Positions 1 through 6,146 of a DNA stretch of 12,068 nt are shown one piece after another. The notes beneath the pieces were generated by a model, which searched no databases, was not told the DNA's origin, and worked only from the letters and a program-made list of their open reading frames with translations. Source of the DNA: UBA2632 sp964452155 (lineage in GTDB: Bacteria > Bacteroidota > Bacteroidia > Bacteroidales > Dysgonomonadaceae); contig CAYVLC010000080.1 of the NCBI GenBank assembly GCA_964452155.1, forward strand, positions 1 through 12,068. The letters are read 5' to 3'. The stretch's first letter is position 1, and the number at the start of each line of letters is the position of its first letter. The position numbers and the translations under genes were made by a program.

Positions 1-2
1 AG

Positions 3-125
3 GATGGAGGTGTTGGTATGAGGGAGAAGAAAGTAAAAGATGAAAGATTGGCAGCCCAAAAAAACCGAAAGGAAGCTTTCAGGATATGCCTGATTGTCAA
101 AACAGCAGGCTATTTAAAAATTTAG
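3..125 (+). CDS. Doubtful short or partial reading frame at left edge
   Basis: This is the only plus-strand frame open at the left edge; it runs to a TAG at 123-125. It could be the tail of a gene entering from outside (40 residues visible) or a 35-residue peptide starting at the ATG at 18. A GGAGG lies at 6-10, seven bases before that ATG, although Bacteroidota rarely rely on such sites. The product is basic in its first half (MREKKVKDERLAAQKNRKEA) and has no motif I recognise. It may be chance; no function is assigned. Confidence 0.2.
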   Translation, partial: DGGVGMREKKVKDERLAAQKNRKEAFRICLIVKTAGYLKI

Positions 126-345
126 ATACTGCTGCTGCAGATTGTTTCGTTTTGTATTAGATTTATAGGTTAATGGCGCTAGCAGCAATTGAAGAGTGTA
201 GGTACTTCTGAGCCAGATATAAACCACCCTCATGTTTTTTACTCATCAATGCGCCTGTATCACAACGCTGATAAATATAAACACAAGGGTGGAAAAATTA
301 TTTTTGGCACACTAATAGAGGTGTGTGTGTTTGCCTTATTGTTTT
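126..345. other. Gene-poor left flank
   Basis: No convincing gene is visible here on either strand. The stretch holds an imperfect inverted repeat (224-235 and 281-292) and a weak bulged hairpin at about 306-335, just beyond the pepE stop codon. No tRNA-like cloverleaf and no TAnnTTTG promoter box with a matching upstream element was seen. Confidence 0.5.
224..292. repeat. Imperfect inverted repeat, 12-base arms
   Basis: CCACCCTCATGT at 224-235 faces ACACAAGGGTGG at 281-292. Seven outer pairs and three inner pairs match, separated by two mismatches, with a 45-base loop. On the plus strand the right arm is followed by AAAAATTATTTTT rather than a clean T run. It lies downstream of pepE on the opposite strand. 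It could be a weak transcript-end structure or a remnant of a repeat family; the role is unknown. Confidence 0.35.
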
Positions 346-1056
346 TTACTTGTCGATTAGAAACCTAAAGTCGTCTTTTTCTGAGAGTTCCTCGGTCTCT
401 TTTCCGTAGTGGAAAATGCGTGCTGTTCGCGCACCAATCATTCTAATGTCGTTGTTTTCTAAGAGCAGCATACAGCCTTCGCGCAATCCTACCACATATA
501 CCTCTTTGTTGGCATGAATGAACTCTGTTATGCGCACTTCGCGAGTTTCGCCACCATGGGTGTCGTTGTTGTCATCTAGGTAGTGAGGGTTTATTTGAAA
601 TGGAACCAAGTTTAATGTACCAAAGCTGGCTGGTTCTACAATGGGCATATCGTTGGTAGTTTTGAGTGTGGGGCATGCAATGTTTGAGCCCGCGCTCCAT
701 CCCACGTAGGGTGTGCCTTGTGCTACTTTTTTTGCTATTGCTTCCATTAGGTTGTTTTCCTGAAGCATCTTTACCAATTGCCAAGTGTTTCCTCCACCCA
801 CCACAATGGCTTGGGCTTTCTCTACAGCTTCTATAGGGTTGTTGCTGTGGTGTATGCTGGTTACTTTGTGCCCAATTTCTGCCAACCGATTGTTTACTCT
901 ATCTTCGTACTCGCTGAATGAAAAAGTAACAGCTGCATAAGGTATAAAGAGGCAATTGATGGGCTCATCGCCCAAAAAATCTTTGATGTTATGCTTTGGA
1001 TAGTCTAGGTATGCTTCGCCAGGGTTGGTAGAATTACTTATTAGTAATAGTCTCAT
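346..1056 (-). CDS. pepE: Dipeptidase E (peptidase family S51)
   Basis: Cytoplasmic alpha-aspartyl dipeptidase that hydrolyses dipeptides with an N-terminal aspartate. The 236-residue length is close to the 229 of the enterobacterial enzyme. The family nucleophile motif GWSAGSN places the catalytic serine at residue 121. Asp136 (in NDMPIV) and His158 (in INPHYLD) sit at the spacing of the Ser120/Asp135/His157 triad known for the enteric enzyme, so the active site looks intact. A glycine-rich VVGGGNTWQL segment (85-94) is also typical of the family. There is no signal peptide. The ATG at 1056 starts a normal N-terminus (MRLLLISNST). The gene is divergent from the AlkD-family gene, with a 117-base shared upstream region carrying a TATTTTTG box for this strand. 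No strong terminator is visible downstream. Confidence 0.93.
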   Translation of the reverse strand: MRLLLISNSTNPGEAYLDYPKHNIKDFLGDEPINCLFIPYAAVTFSFSEYEDRVNNRLAEIGHKVTSIHHSNNPIEAVEKAQAIVVGGGNTWQLVKMLQENNLMEAIAKKVAQGTPYVGWSAGSNIACPTLKTTNDMPIVEPASFGTLNLVPFQINPHYLDDNNDTHGGETREVRITEFIHANKEVYVVGLREGCMLLLENNDIRMIGARTARIFHYGKETEELSEKDDFRFLIDK

Positions 1057-1099
1057 ATATATCTTATTTTTTAATTTATTAATTAAATGAGTGTTTATG

Positions 1100-1107
1100 C
1101 AAAAATA
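1100..1107 (-). promoter_or_regulatory. Putative -7 box for pepE
   Basis: The minus strand reads TATTTTTG, a full match to the Bacteroidota -7 consensus TAnnTTTG, about 44 bases upstream of the pepE ATG. I see no TTG or TTTG at the expected 17-23 base distance, so the -33 part is weak or absent. Confidence 0.45.
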
Positions 1108-1150
1108 GCCAATTAAGTGGAATCTTTTTCGTTTTGAGTTGAAAATAAAT

Positions 1151-1158
1151 TAATTTTG
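1151..1158 (+). promoter_or_regulatory. Putative -7 box for the AlkD-family gene
   Basis: TAATTTTG matches TAnnTTTG. A TTTG at 1133-1136 lies only 14 bases upstream, shorter than usual. Transcription would start near 1165, leaving a leader of roughly 9 bases before the ATG at 1174. This placement argues against the in-frame TTG at 1156 being the start codon, since that TTG is part of the box. Confidence 0.45.
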
Positions 1159-1173
1159 CTTTCTAAATTAAAT

Positions 1174-1842
1174 ATGATGGATGAATTGATAAGAAATATC
1201 AGAACAGATTTGCGCCTTGCTATGAACGGAGTTGTTTCGTCGAGCATGCGCGACAAGGGAGTAGATTATAAAATGAACTTTGGTGTAGATGTGCCTCGCA
1301 TAAAAGGTATAGCAGAAAAGTACGAACCAAATGCTGCTCTGGCCAAAGAGCTTTGGCAAATAGATGTGCGCGAGTTGAAGATATTGTCAACCATGCTTTA
1401 TCCTCTTGATGAGTTTAAGGAAGAAAACGCCAATGAATGGGCCCATGATATACCCAACCAGGAGATAAGAGAGCATTTGTGTAGAAATTTGTTGCAAGAA
1501 TTGCCCTACGCCGATGTATTGGTGCAAAAGTGGACGGCCAGTGCAGATGCCTCTCTACGTCTGACAGGCTATTGGCTCTATGTGAGACTGATGCTCATAC
1601 AGGCCGATGTTTTGCAACGCATCGGCCAGCTACCTATTATAGAAAAGGCATTGGTAGATATTCACGCCCAAGATGGCCTGATGCATACTGCTGCACTAAA
1701 TGTGCTAAAGCAGGTTATAAGAAGAGACCAAGCGGGTGCAGATAGTATAATGGAGCAAGTGGCTCAATTGGCACTGTCGGACAATGCTGAGGAGAAAGAA
1801 ATCTACGACAATTTGCAATTCGAATTCAAGTTGAGGTCTTAG
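1174..1842 (+). CDS. DNA alkylation repair (AlkD-like HEAT-repeat) protein
   Basis: A 222-residue, mostly helical protein resembling the DNA_alkylation family (COG4912), whose AlkD member excises positively charged alkylated bases from DNA. Recognisable stretches are YKMNFGVDVPRIKGIAEKY (about 33-51), the LAKELWQIDVRELKILSTM block (56-74), IPNQEIREHLCRNLLQELPY (93-112) and SLRLTGYWLY (127-136). These match the Bacteroidota subgroup of the family as I remember it. I cannot align the AlkD catalytic Trp/Asp residues with confidence, so glycosylase activity is inferred from family only. The frame stays open to a TTG at 1156, but that codon overlaps a TAATTTTG promoter box, so I start at the ATG at 1174; a second ATG follows directly at 1177. 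The stop overlaps the stop of the convergent small membrane gene. Confidence 0.8.
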   Translation: MMDELIRNIRTDLRLAMNGVVSSSMRDKGVDYKMNFGVDVPRIKGIAEKYEPNAALAKELWQIDVRELKILSTMLYPLDEFKEENANEWAHDIPNQEIREHLCRNLLQELPYADVLVQKWTASADASLRLTGYWLYVRLMLIQADVLQRIGQLPIIEKALVDIHAQDGLMHTAALNVLKQVIRRDQAGADSIMEQVAQLALSDNAEEKEIYDNLQFEFKLRS

Positions 1843-2024
1843 CCCCTGAAGTTTCTTTTGATAAAGAAGATAGCAAACACAAGGTTTACGATAAGTATGG
1901 CTCCGCTGCCAGCAATAAAAATTGCTTTCCATTGCGGAAGCGTAAAGTAGAAATATATTGCTGCTGCAACAATCAGTCCTATCAGTATGTATAGTACACG
2001 AATTATCTTCTGTTTCTTGTTCAT
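1839..2024 (-). CDS. Small membrane protein, two predicted helices
   Basis: A 61-residue protein beginning MNKKQKIIRVLYILIG. A basic N-terminus is followed by a hydrophobic helix (about residues 7-27), a short polar hinge (LPQWK) and a second helix (about 32-55), ending in a basic tail (KRNFRG). The hairpin topology with both ends in the cytoplasm is inferred from the positive ends. The frame stays open upstream to 2111, but the upstream residues are unlike a membrane protein and would span the promoter at 2053-2082, so the ATG at 2024 is preferred. I do not recognise a named family and assign no function. It is downstream of, and co-oriented with, the alpha/beta hydrolase (164-base gap), but its own good promoter suggests independent expression. 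Confidence 0.6.
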   Translation of the reverse strand: MNKKQKIIRVLYILIGLIVAAAIYFYFTLPQWKAIFIAGSGAILIVNLVFAIFFIKRNFRG

Positions 2025-2052
2025 TATTATGGGGCTCTTTGTTAGTCTTGTA

Positions 2053-2082
2053 CAAAAGTAGCAAAAAGATTTGCTTTGCAAA
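2053..2082 (-). promoter_or_regulatory. Bacteroidota-type promoter for the small membrane gene
   Basis: On the minus strand TTTG (2082-2079) is followed after 18 bases by TACTTTTG (2060-2053), one of the best matches to the TTTG...TAnnTTTG consensus in the window. Transcription would begin near 2046, about 22 bases before the ATG at 2024. Confidence 0.65.
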
Positions 2083-2188
2083 AGCTGCAGGTTGTAATAA
2101 TTGTATTGCACGAGAAGCCTAAAGCTCTTTGCTTTGTTTTTTTGTGTATTGCCCCAATGGGTCTTACTGGTGGCAGATATATTTCAGA

Positions 2189-3598
2189 TTATTGTACTTG
2201 CTGCATTATCCAGTTGGCAATGTCAGATAGTACTTGGGGCGAGATGGTCTGTTCTATCTTTCCGTACTCATCTATTTCGCCAGTAGAGCTTTCTTGAAAA
2301 AGGTGGTTCAGGTGCTGATACGATTGTATGGTGTAGTGTTTGTTGTTTGCTTTTATGAGTGCCTGCTCTATTCCATGGAGGTTGCTAGAGTAAGCTACCT
2401 GCGTATCGTTTTGTCCATTGAGGGCCAATACGGGTATAGATAGTGTTTGTATGTACTGCAAAGGGTTGATGGTGAGGAAATGTCTAAACCAAGGCGAGGT
2501 AATATTGCTTGTTGTAGTTTTCACGAAAGTATCTTGCTGCACCTCGCCCCGTATTTCGGGAGCAAGGCTGTGCCAAAGTGTGTCCAGCTGTTGTTTCAAT
2601 TGACTGCGCTCTTGATCGGTGCCTACATATTCTGTCCAGTTAGATACATTTGCATAGATGTTGATGAGAACCTGGTTTAGGTGCTCTTTTTCTTCTTGCG
2701 TGAGAGATGTTTTATCGAAAGCGTGTTGGTGTTGCCATAAAACCAGCTCTGTACCCGTAACTCCTAATCCTGCCATCAGCACTACAAACTTCACCTCACT
2801 GTTTTTGGCTGCCACCATAGGAGCTATTACTCCGCCCTCGCTGTGACCAATGAGTCCAATATTCACGGGGTCTATCTCTTTTCTTGTTTTCAGATAGTTG
2901 AATGCTGCTTGGGTATCTTCTGCAAAATGCTGGGTGGTTGCGGTAAAGTACTCTCCTCCCGATTTTCCAACGCCTCGTTTGTCGTATCTCAAAACTGCTA
3001 TCCCCTGTCGTGTCAAGTAGTCGGCTAGTATCCAAAAGGGTTTGTGCCCAAATATTGTTTCATCTCTATCGTTGGGCCCACTGCCGGCAATAAGTATAAC
3101 AGCTGGAGACTTCTCTTTTCCTTTGGGTAGGGTGAGTGTAGCCGCAAGTTGTATCTTTTCTTTTGTGTTGACAAACGCAATCTCCTCCACTTCATAAGGG
3201 TAGGGTGCTTTGGGTGTTTGTGGTCGGAGCTCTTCTTTTTTCTCTGTGCGAGCTAGTGTGAGTGGAAATGGCATGCCGCCTTGGTTGAAGGTGCCCCTGA
3301 TGGTATCATTATCGAGTTTGCCTTGGTAGAATATGGCTAGATTGGCAACCACTATTTCTAGCTGTGCGTTTTTGAACCTGGTTGTAGTAGTAGCTATGCC
3401 AAAGGCTCCTTGGGTGGGGCTATCCATGAGAGAGGTGTACTGAGAAGCTTGTTGCTCTATATGAAACACAATTTGGAGTGCCACGCCTTGCACCTTAAGT
3501 GTGCCCTGCCACGTGCCTACAATATCTTGAGAGAAAAGGGTGGTCACTGAAAGCAACGAAATTGCAAGACTTAACATTGATTTCATAATTGATTTCAT
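2189..3598 (-). CDS. Secreted alpha/beta hydrolase with N-terminal beta domain
   Basis: A 469-residue serine hydrolase, probably an esterase or acyl-peptide-type enzyme of the COG1073-like group; substrate unknown. A signal peptide (about 1-24, MKSIMKSMLSLAISLLSVTT) precedes a beta-rich domain beginning DIVGTWQGTLKVQG (25-118). The hydrolase fold follows: an oxyanion-type segment GSGPNDRD (172-179), RYDKRGVGKS, nucleophile elbow GHSEGG with Ser253, acid Asp398 in NGQND, and His432 in HLNH. The triad appears complete. Export to the periplasm or beyond is inferred; no lipobox cysteine follows the signal. The frame extends upstream to an ATG at 3694, but those 32 residues would precede a classical signal peptide. 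ATGs at 3598, 3586 and 3577 are all possible, the first two made by a tandem 12-base repeat. It is divergent from the GNAT/hydrolase gene. Confidence 0.85.
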   Translation of the reverse strand: MKSIMKSMLSLAISLLSVTTLFSQDIVGTWQGTLKVQGVALQIVFHIEQQASQYTSLMDSPTQGAFGIATTTTRFKNAQLEIVVANLAIFYQGKLDNDTIRGTFNQGGMPFPLTLARTEKKEELRPQTPKAPYPYEVEEIAFVNTKEKIQLAATLTLPKGKEKSPAVILIAGSGPNDRDETIFGHKPFWILADYLTRQGIAVLRYDKRGVGKSGGEYFTATTQHFAEDTQAAFNYLKTRKEIDPVNIGLIGHSEGGVIAPMVAAKNSEVKFVVLMAGLGVTGTELVLWQHQHAFDKTSLTQEEKEHLNQVLINIYANVSNWTEYVGTDQERSQLKQQLDTLWHSLAPEIRGEVQQDTFVKTTTSNITSPWFRHFLTINPLQYIQTLSIPVLALNGQNDTQVAYSSNLHGIEQALIKANNKHYTIQSYQHLNHLFQESSTGEIDEYGKIEQTISPQVLSDIANWIMQQVQ

Positions 3599-3600
3599 AA
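3577..3600. repeat. Perfect 12-base tandem repeat over a start codon
   Basis: TTGATTTCATAA occurs twice in a row (3577-3588 and 3589-3600). Read on the minus strand each copy supplies an ATG and the codons for MKS, so the alpha/beta hydrolase begins MKSIMKSM. The repeat is a multiple of three and keeps the frame. Confidence 0.9.
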
Positions 3601-3700
3601 TCGGTGCTCTTTGTTGTAAGGTCATTGAAATGGTGCACCAAGATAAGAAAAAAAGCGGGAGTATTGAATGCCCTAAACGAAATATTATCGACATTGTTTA

Positions 3701-3728
3701 TTGATAGCAAAATCTGCTATTACTTTTG
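3701..3728 (+). promoter_or_regulatory. Promoter with spacer-filling inverted repeat (GNAT/hydrolase gene)
   Basis: TTG (3701-3703) and TACTTTTG (3721-3728) are separated by 17 bases, a good Bacteroidota promoter. The whole spacer is the inverted repeat ATAGCA-AAATC-TGCTAT (3704-3720), the position where a repressor site would compete with RNA polymerase. The predicted start near 3735 gives a leader of about 124 bases. A second -7-like box, TAAGTTTG, lies at 3823-3830 without a clear upstream partner and could be an alternative start. Confidence 0.55.
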
Positions 3729-3858
3729 TAGTTGCAATAGAGTGGGGGGGTATTGATTGTTATTATTTTGCCCATTTGAACATTTAAAACATATTTTAGA
3801 TACCGATTATACCATTTTGTTATAAGTTTGTGAATCTGTAAAAATAAATAATACGAAT

Positions 3859-5403
3859 ATGGAAATTGAAAACATAGAAATTAGTTACCTTACCCTTGCT
3901 GCCTTTAAAAAACTCCGACCATCAATGGTTGAGACCTATAAATACATTTCGGATGAAATGTGGTCGGAAGAAAAAATTAAAAAACTGATTAGTATCTTTC
4001 CCGAAGGCCAGATTGCAATAATTGTGAATGGAGAAGTAGCAGGTTGTGCACTTTCAATAATTGTTGATTACAGTAAGTTTGACGATCATCATACGTATGA
4101 TATGATTACCGACAACGAAAACTTTGGCACGCACAACTCCAATGGCGATATGCTATATGGCATAGAGGTGTTTATAAAGAAAGATTATCGTGGATTGCGA
4201 TTGGGTAGAAGGCTTTATGACTACCGCAAAGAACTTTGCGAGCAGCTAAACCTGAAAGGAATTGTGTTTGGTGGCCGAATTTCTAACTATCATAGGTATT
4301 CGCTTGAACTTACCCCCGAACAGTATGTGAGCAAAGTGCGTAAAAAAGAGATTCACGACACAGTGTTCGATTTTCAGATGGCAAACGATTTTCAGCCCTC
4401 TAAGATTATCAAAAACTACCTTAAAGGTGATGAGGCCTCTGAAAGCTACGGGGTGCTCATGGAATGGAAAAATATCTACTACGAAAAGCCCGACAAGAAA
4501 CCTGTGTTTACCCAAAAAACCATAAGGGTAGGGCTCATTCAGTGGCAAATGCGATTGTATAGAAACTTAGACGATGTGATGGAGCAGGTAGAGTATTTTA
4601 TTGATACTGTGTCGCGCTATCAGTCCGACTTTATTTTATTTCCTGAGTTCTTTAGTGCTCCGCTAATGTCTGAGTACAATCATCTCACGGAATCGGGAGC
4701 CATTAGAGCATTGGCTAAGTATTCGGAACCCATTATGCAGAAGTTGTCAGAGTTTGCAGTTTCGTACAATGTTAATATCATATCGGGTAGTATGCCCGAG
4801 ATAAAAGACGATGGCCTTTACAATGCCGGCTACCTATGCAGGAGAGATGGCACAACTGAACGGTATGAGAAAATACATGTTACCCCCGACGAGAAACGTG
4901 TGTGGGGATTGCAGGGTGGCGAGAAGTTTCAGACCTTCGACACAGATTGTGGCAAGATAGGGGTGCTTATTTGTTATGATGTAGAGTTTCCAGAGTTGAG
5001 CCGCATTATGGCGCAAGATGGCATGGATATATTGTTTGTTCCCTTCCTTACCGATACCCAAAATGCCTATTCGCGTGTGCGAAACTGTGCGCAAGCACGT
5101 GCTATAGAGAATGAGTGCTATGTAGCCATTGCAGGGTCGGTGGGCAATTTGCCCAAGGTGCAAAACATGGATATACAGTATGCACAATCTATGGTGTTTA
5201 CTCCTTGCGACTTTGCATTTCCGGCCGATGGCATAAAGGCCGAAGCTACACCCAATACCGAAATGATATTGGTGGTTGACCTAGATGTAGATTTGCTGCG
5301 CGAACTCAACGAGTTTGGTAGTGTAACCAACCTGCGCGATAAGCGAAACGATATATACGAAGTGAAAAGAAAGCGGAAACGCCCGCAAACCAAAGAAGAT
5401 TGA
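3859..5403 (+). CDS. GNAT / carbon-nitrogen hydrolase fusion (YhcX-like)
   Basis: A 514-residue two-domain cytoplasmic protein of about the same length and order as Bacillus YhcX. The N-terminal domain (about 1-205) is GNAT-like, with the acetyl-CoA loop region at DYRGLRLGRRLYD (109-121) after a beta strand (MLYGIEVFI). The C-terminal domain (about 222-480) is a nitrilase-superfamily amidohydrolase with the expected Glu-Lys-Cys triad: Glu263 in LFPEFF, Lys338 in YEKIHVTPDE and Cys372 in LICYDVEFPE. A basic tail (KRKRKR) ends the protein. The substrate is unknown; an acyl transfer coupled to amide hydrolysis is only inference. The ATG at 3859 is preceded by AT-rich DNA. The gene stands alone, divergent from the alpha/beta hydrolase, and is followed by a likely terminator at 5442-5476. 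Confidence 0.9.
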   Translation: MEIENIEISYLTLAAFKKLRPSMVETYKYISDEMWSEEKIKKLISIFPEGQIAIIVNGEVAGCALSIIVDYSKFDDHHTYDMITDNENFGTHNSNGDMLYGIEVFIKKDYRGLRLGRRLYDYRKELCEQLNLKGIVFGGRISNYHRYSLELTPEQYVSKVRKKEIHDTVFDFQMANDFQPSKIIKNYLKGDEASESYGVLMEWKNIYYEKPDKKPVFTQKTIRVGLIQWQMRLYRNLDDVMEQVEYFIDTVSRYQSDFILFPEFFSAPLMSEYNHLTESGAIRALAKYSEPIMQKLSEFAVSYNVNIISGSMPEIKDDGLYNAGYLCRRDGTTERYEKIHVTPDEKRVWGLQGGEKFQTFDTDCGKIGVLICYDVEFPELSRIMAQDGMDILFVPFLTDTQNAYSRVRNCAQARAIENECYVAIAGSVGNLPKVQNMDIQYAQSMVFTPCDFAFPADGIKAEATPNTEMILVVDLDVDLLRELNEFGSVTNLRDKRNDIYEVKRKRKRPQTKED

Positions 5404-5441
5404 AAACCTGGGGGGCGTAATAGCGAGGATATCCTTGTACA

Positions 5442-5476
5442 GCGAGCCTTTCTAAATGCAGTGCTTGCCTTTTTTT
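5442..5476 (+). terminator. Putative rho-independent terminator
   Basis: GCGAGC (5442-5447) can pair with GCTTGC (5463-5468) in RNA, with one G-U pair and a 15-base loop, followed by a run of seven T (5470-5476). It lies 38 bases after the stop of the GNAT/hydrolase gene. The short stem and long loop make it moderate. No matching structure for rlmH, which converges from the right, is evident. Confidence 0.45.
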
Positions 5477-5520
5477 GTAAAGTCTAATATATGTATATGT
5501 ATATATGGCTCACCCTTTGA

Positions 5521-5994
5521 TTAATTGTGATGATAAGGCTCGTTGTTTAAAATAGTCATGGCACGGTACAACTGCTCCACAAAAATAAGTCGTACCATTT
5601 GGTGTGTAAATGTCATTTTAGATAACGAAATCTTTTCATTGGCCCTAGCCCTCACTGCATCCGAAAAACCATAAGGACCCCCCACTACGAATACTATTTT
5701 ACGGGCAATGGTGTTTTGCTTCTTCTCTATGTGTTGTGCAAACTGGTTAGAATTGAAGAGGCGACCCCCTTCATCAAGCAGAACTACATAGTCTGTATTG
5801 TCTAGTTTGTTTAGAATCAACTCACCCTCTTTCAGCTTTTGCTGCTGCTCCGATAGATTCTTTTTATTCTTTATATCCGGAATTATTTCCATTGTAAATG
5901 GAAGATAGTGGGCAATTCTTTTCGCGTAAATGCCTATTTCTGTTGCAATGGAGTGTATGTCGGTTTTGCCGACTGTTAGTAGCACAGCTTTCAT
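5521..5994 (-). CDS. rlmH: 23S rRNA (pseudouridine-1915-N3)-methyltransferase RlmH
   Basis: SPOUT-class methyltransferase that uses S-adenosylmethionine to methylate pseudouridine 1915 in helix 69 of 23S rRNA on assembled 70S ribosomes. The 157-residue length is standard. Diagnostic motifs are VVLLDEGGRLFNSNQFA (70-86), the cofactor-loop segment VVGGPYGF (103-110), and the C-terminal knot region SLSKMTFTHQMVR (123-135), EQLYRA (140-145) and the terminal PYHH (153-156). No residue expected for function looks missing. The ATG at 5994 gives MKAVLLTVGKT, a typical RlmH start. It is divergent from nadC, with a TACTTTTG box 42 bases upstream, and converges on the GNAT/hydrolase gene. Confidence 0.97.
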   Translation of the reverse strand: MKAVLLTVGKTDIHSIATEIGIYAKRIAHYLPFTMEIIPDIKNKKNLSEQQQKLKEGELILNKLDNTDYVVLLDEGGRLFNSNQFAQHIEKKQNTIARKIVFVVGGPYGFSDAVRARANEKISLSKMTFTHQMVRLIFVEQLYRAMTILNNEPYHHN

Positions 5995-6035
5995 ATTTTA
6001 GAGGTAGTAGTTGTAGAATTATAAAAAATAATCGG

Positions 6036-6043
6036 CAAAAGTA
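6036..6043 (-). promoter_or_regulatory. Putative -7 box for rlmH
   Basis: The minus strand reads TACTTTTG, a full consensus match, 42 bases from the rlmH ATG. No TTG/TTTG was found at the right distance upstream. The box lies 13 bases from the oppositely oriented nadC box. Confidence 0.5.
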
Positions 6044-6056
6044 GCTATTTATTTTG

Positions 6057-6064
6057 TATTTTTG
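6057..6064 (+). promoter_or_regulatory. Putative -7 box for nadC
   Basis: TATTTTTG followed by CATCC is a classical Bacteroidota -7 region. Transcription would begin near 6071, leaving a leader of roughly 75 bases before the nadC ATG. The -33 element is not clear. Confidence 0.55.
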
Positions 6065-6094
6065 CATCCACAAAATCAGTAGTTTAATCAACTT

Positions 6095-6109
6095 TGAGGA
6101 TATTCCTCA
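6095..6109 (+). promoter_or_regulatory. Leader hairpin or operator before nadC
   Basis: TGAGGA-TAT-TCCTCA is a perfect 15-base inverted repeat in the predicted nadC leader, followed by GTTTTATTTCT. As RNA it is a 6-pair hairpin before a U-rich stretch; as DNA it could be a protein site. The length and position suggest regulation, but no regulator is identified in the window. Confidence 0.4.
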
Positions 6110-6146
6110 GTTTTATTTCTATTAATATCTAATAAACGATACTCAG

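Noticed and set aside
306..335. Bulged hairpin GGCA..CAC / GTGTGCC just after the pepE stop, considered as its terminator
   Set aside because: The stem needs a bulge and the following minus-strand bases are AAAAATAATTTTT, so no T run directly follows the stem.
1156..1173. TTG start for the AlkD-family protein
   Set aside because: The codon is part of a TAATTTTG promoter box and adds six residues before a normal MMDELIRN start.
1705..2064. Minus-strand open frame spanning the AlkD-family gene end and the small membrane gene
   Set aside because: It overlaps two better supported frames, has low-complexity Cys/Tyr-rich composition and no family resemblance.
3599..3694. N-terminal extension of the alpha/beta hydrolase to the ATG at 3694
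   Set aside because: It would place 32 residues before a classical signal peptide and would run almost to the promoter of the divergent gene; starts at 3598 or 3586 are more natural.
5489..5508. AT-rich alternating purine-pyrimidine stretch, considered as a regulatory hairpin
   Set aside because: It is not self-complementary over a useful length and has no neighbouring motif; simple AT richness explains it.
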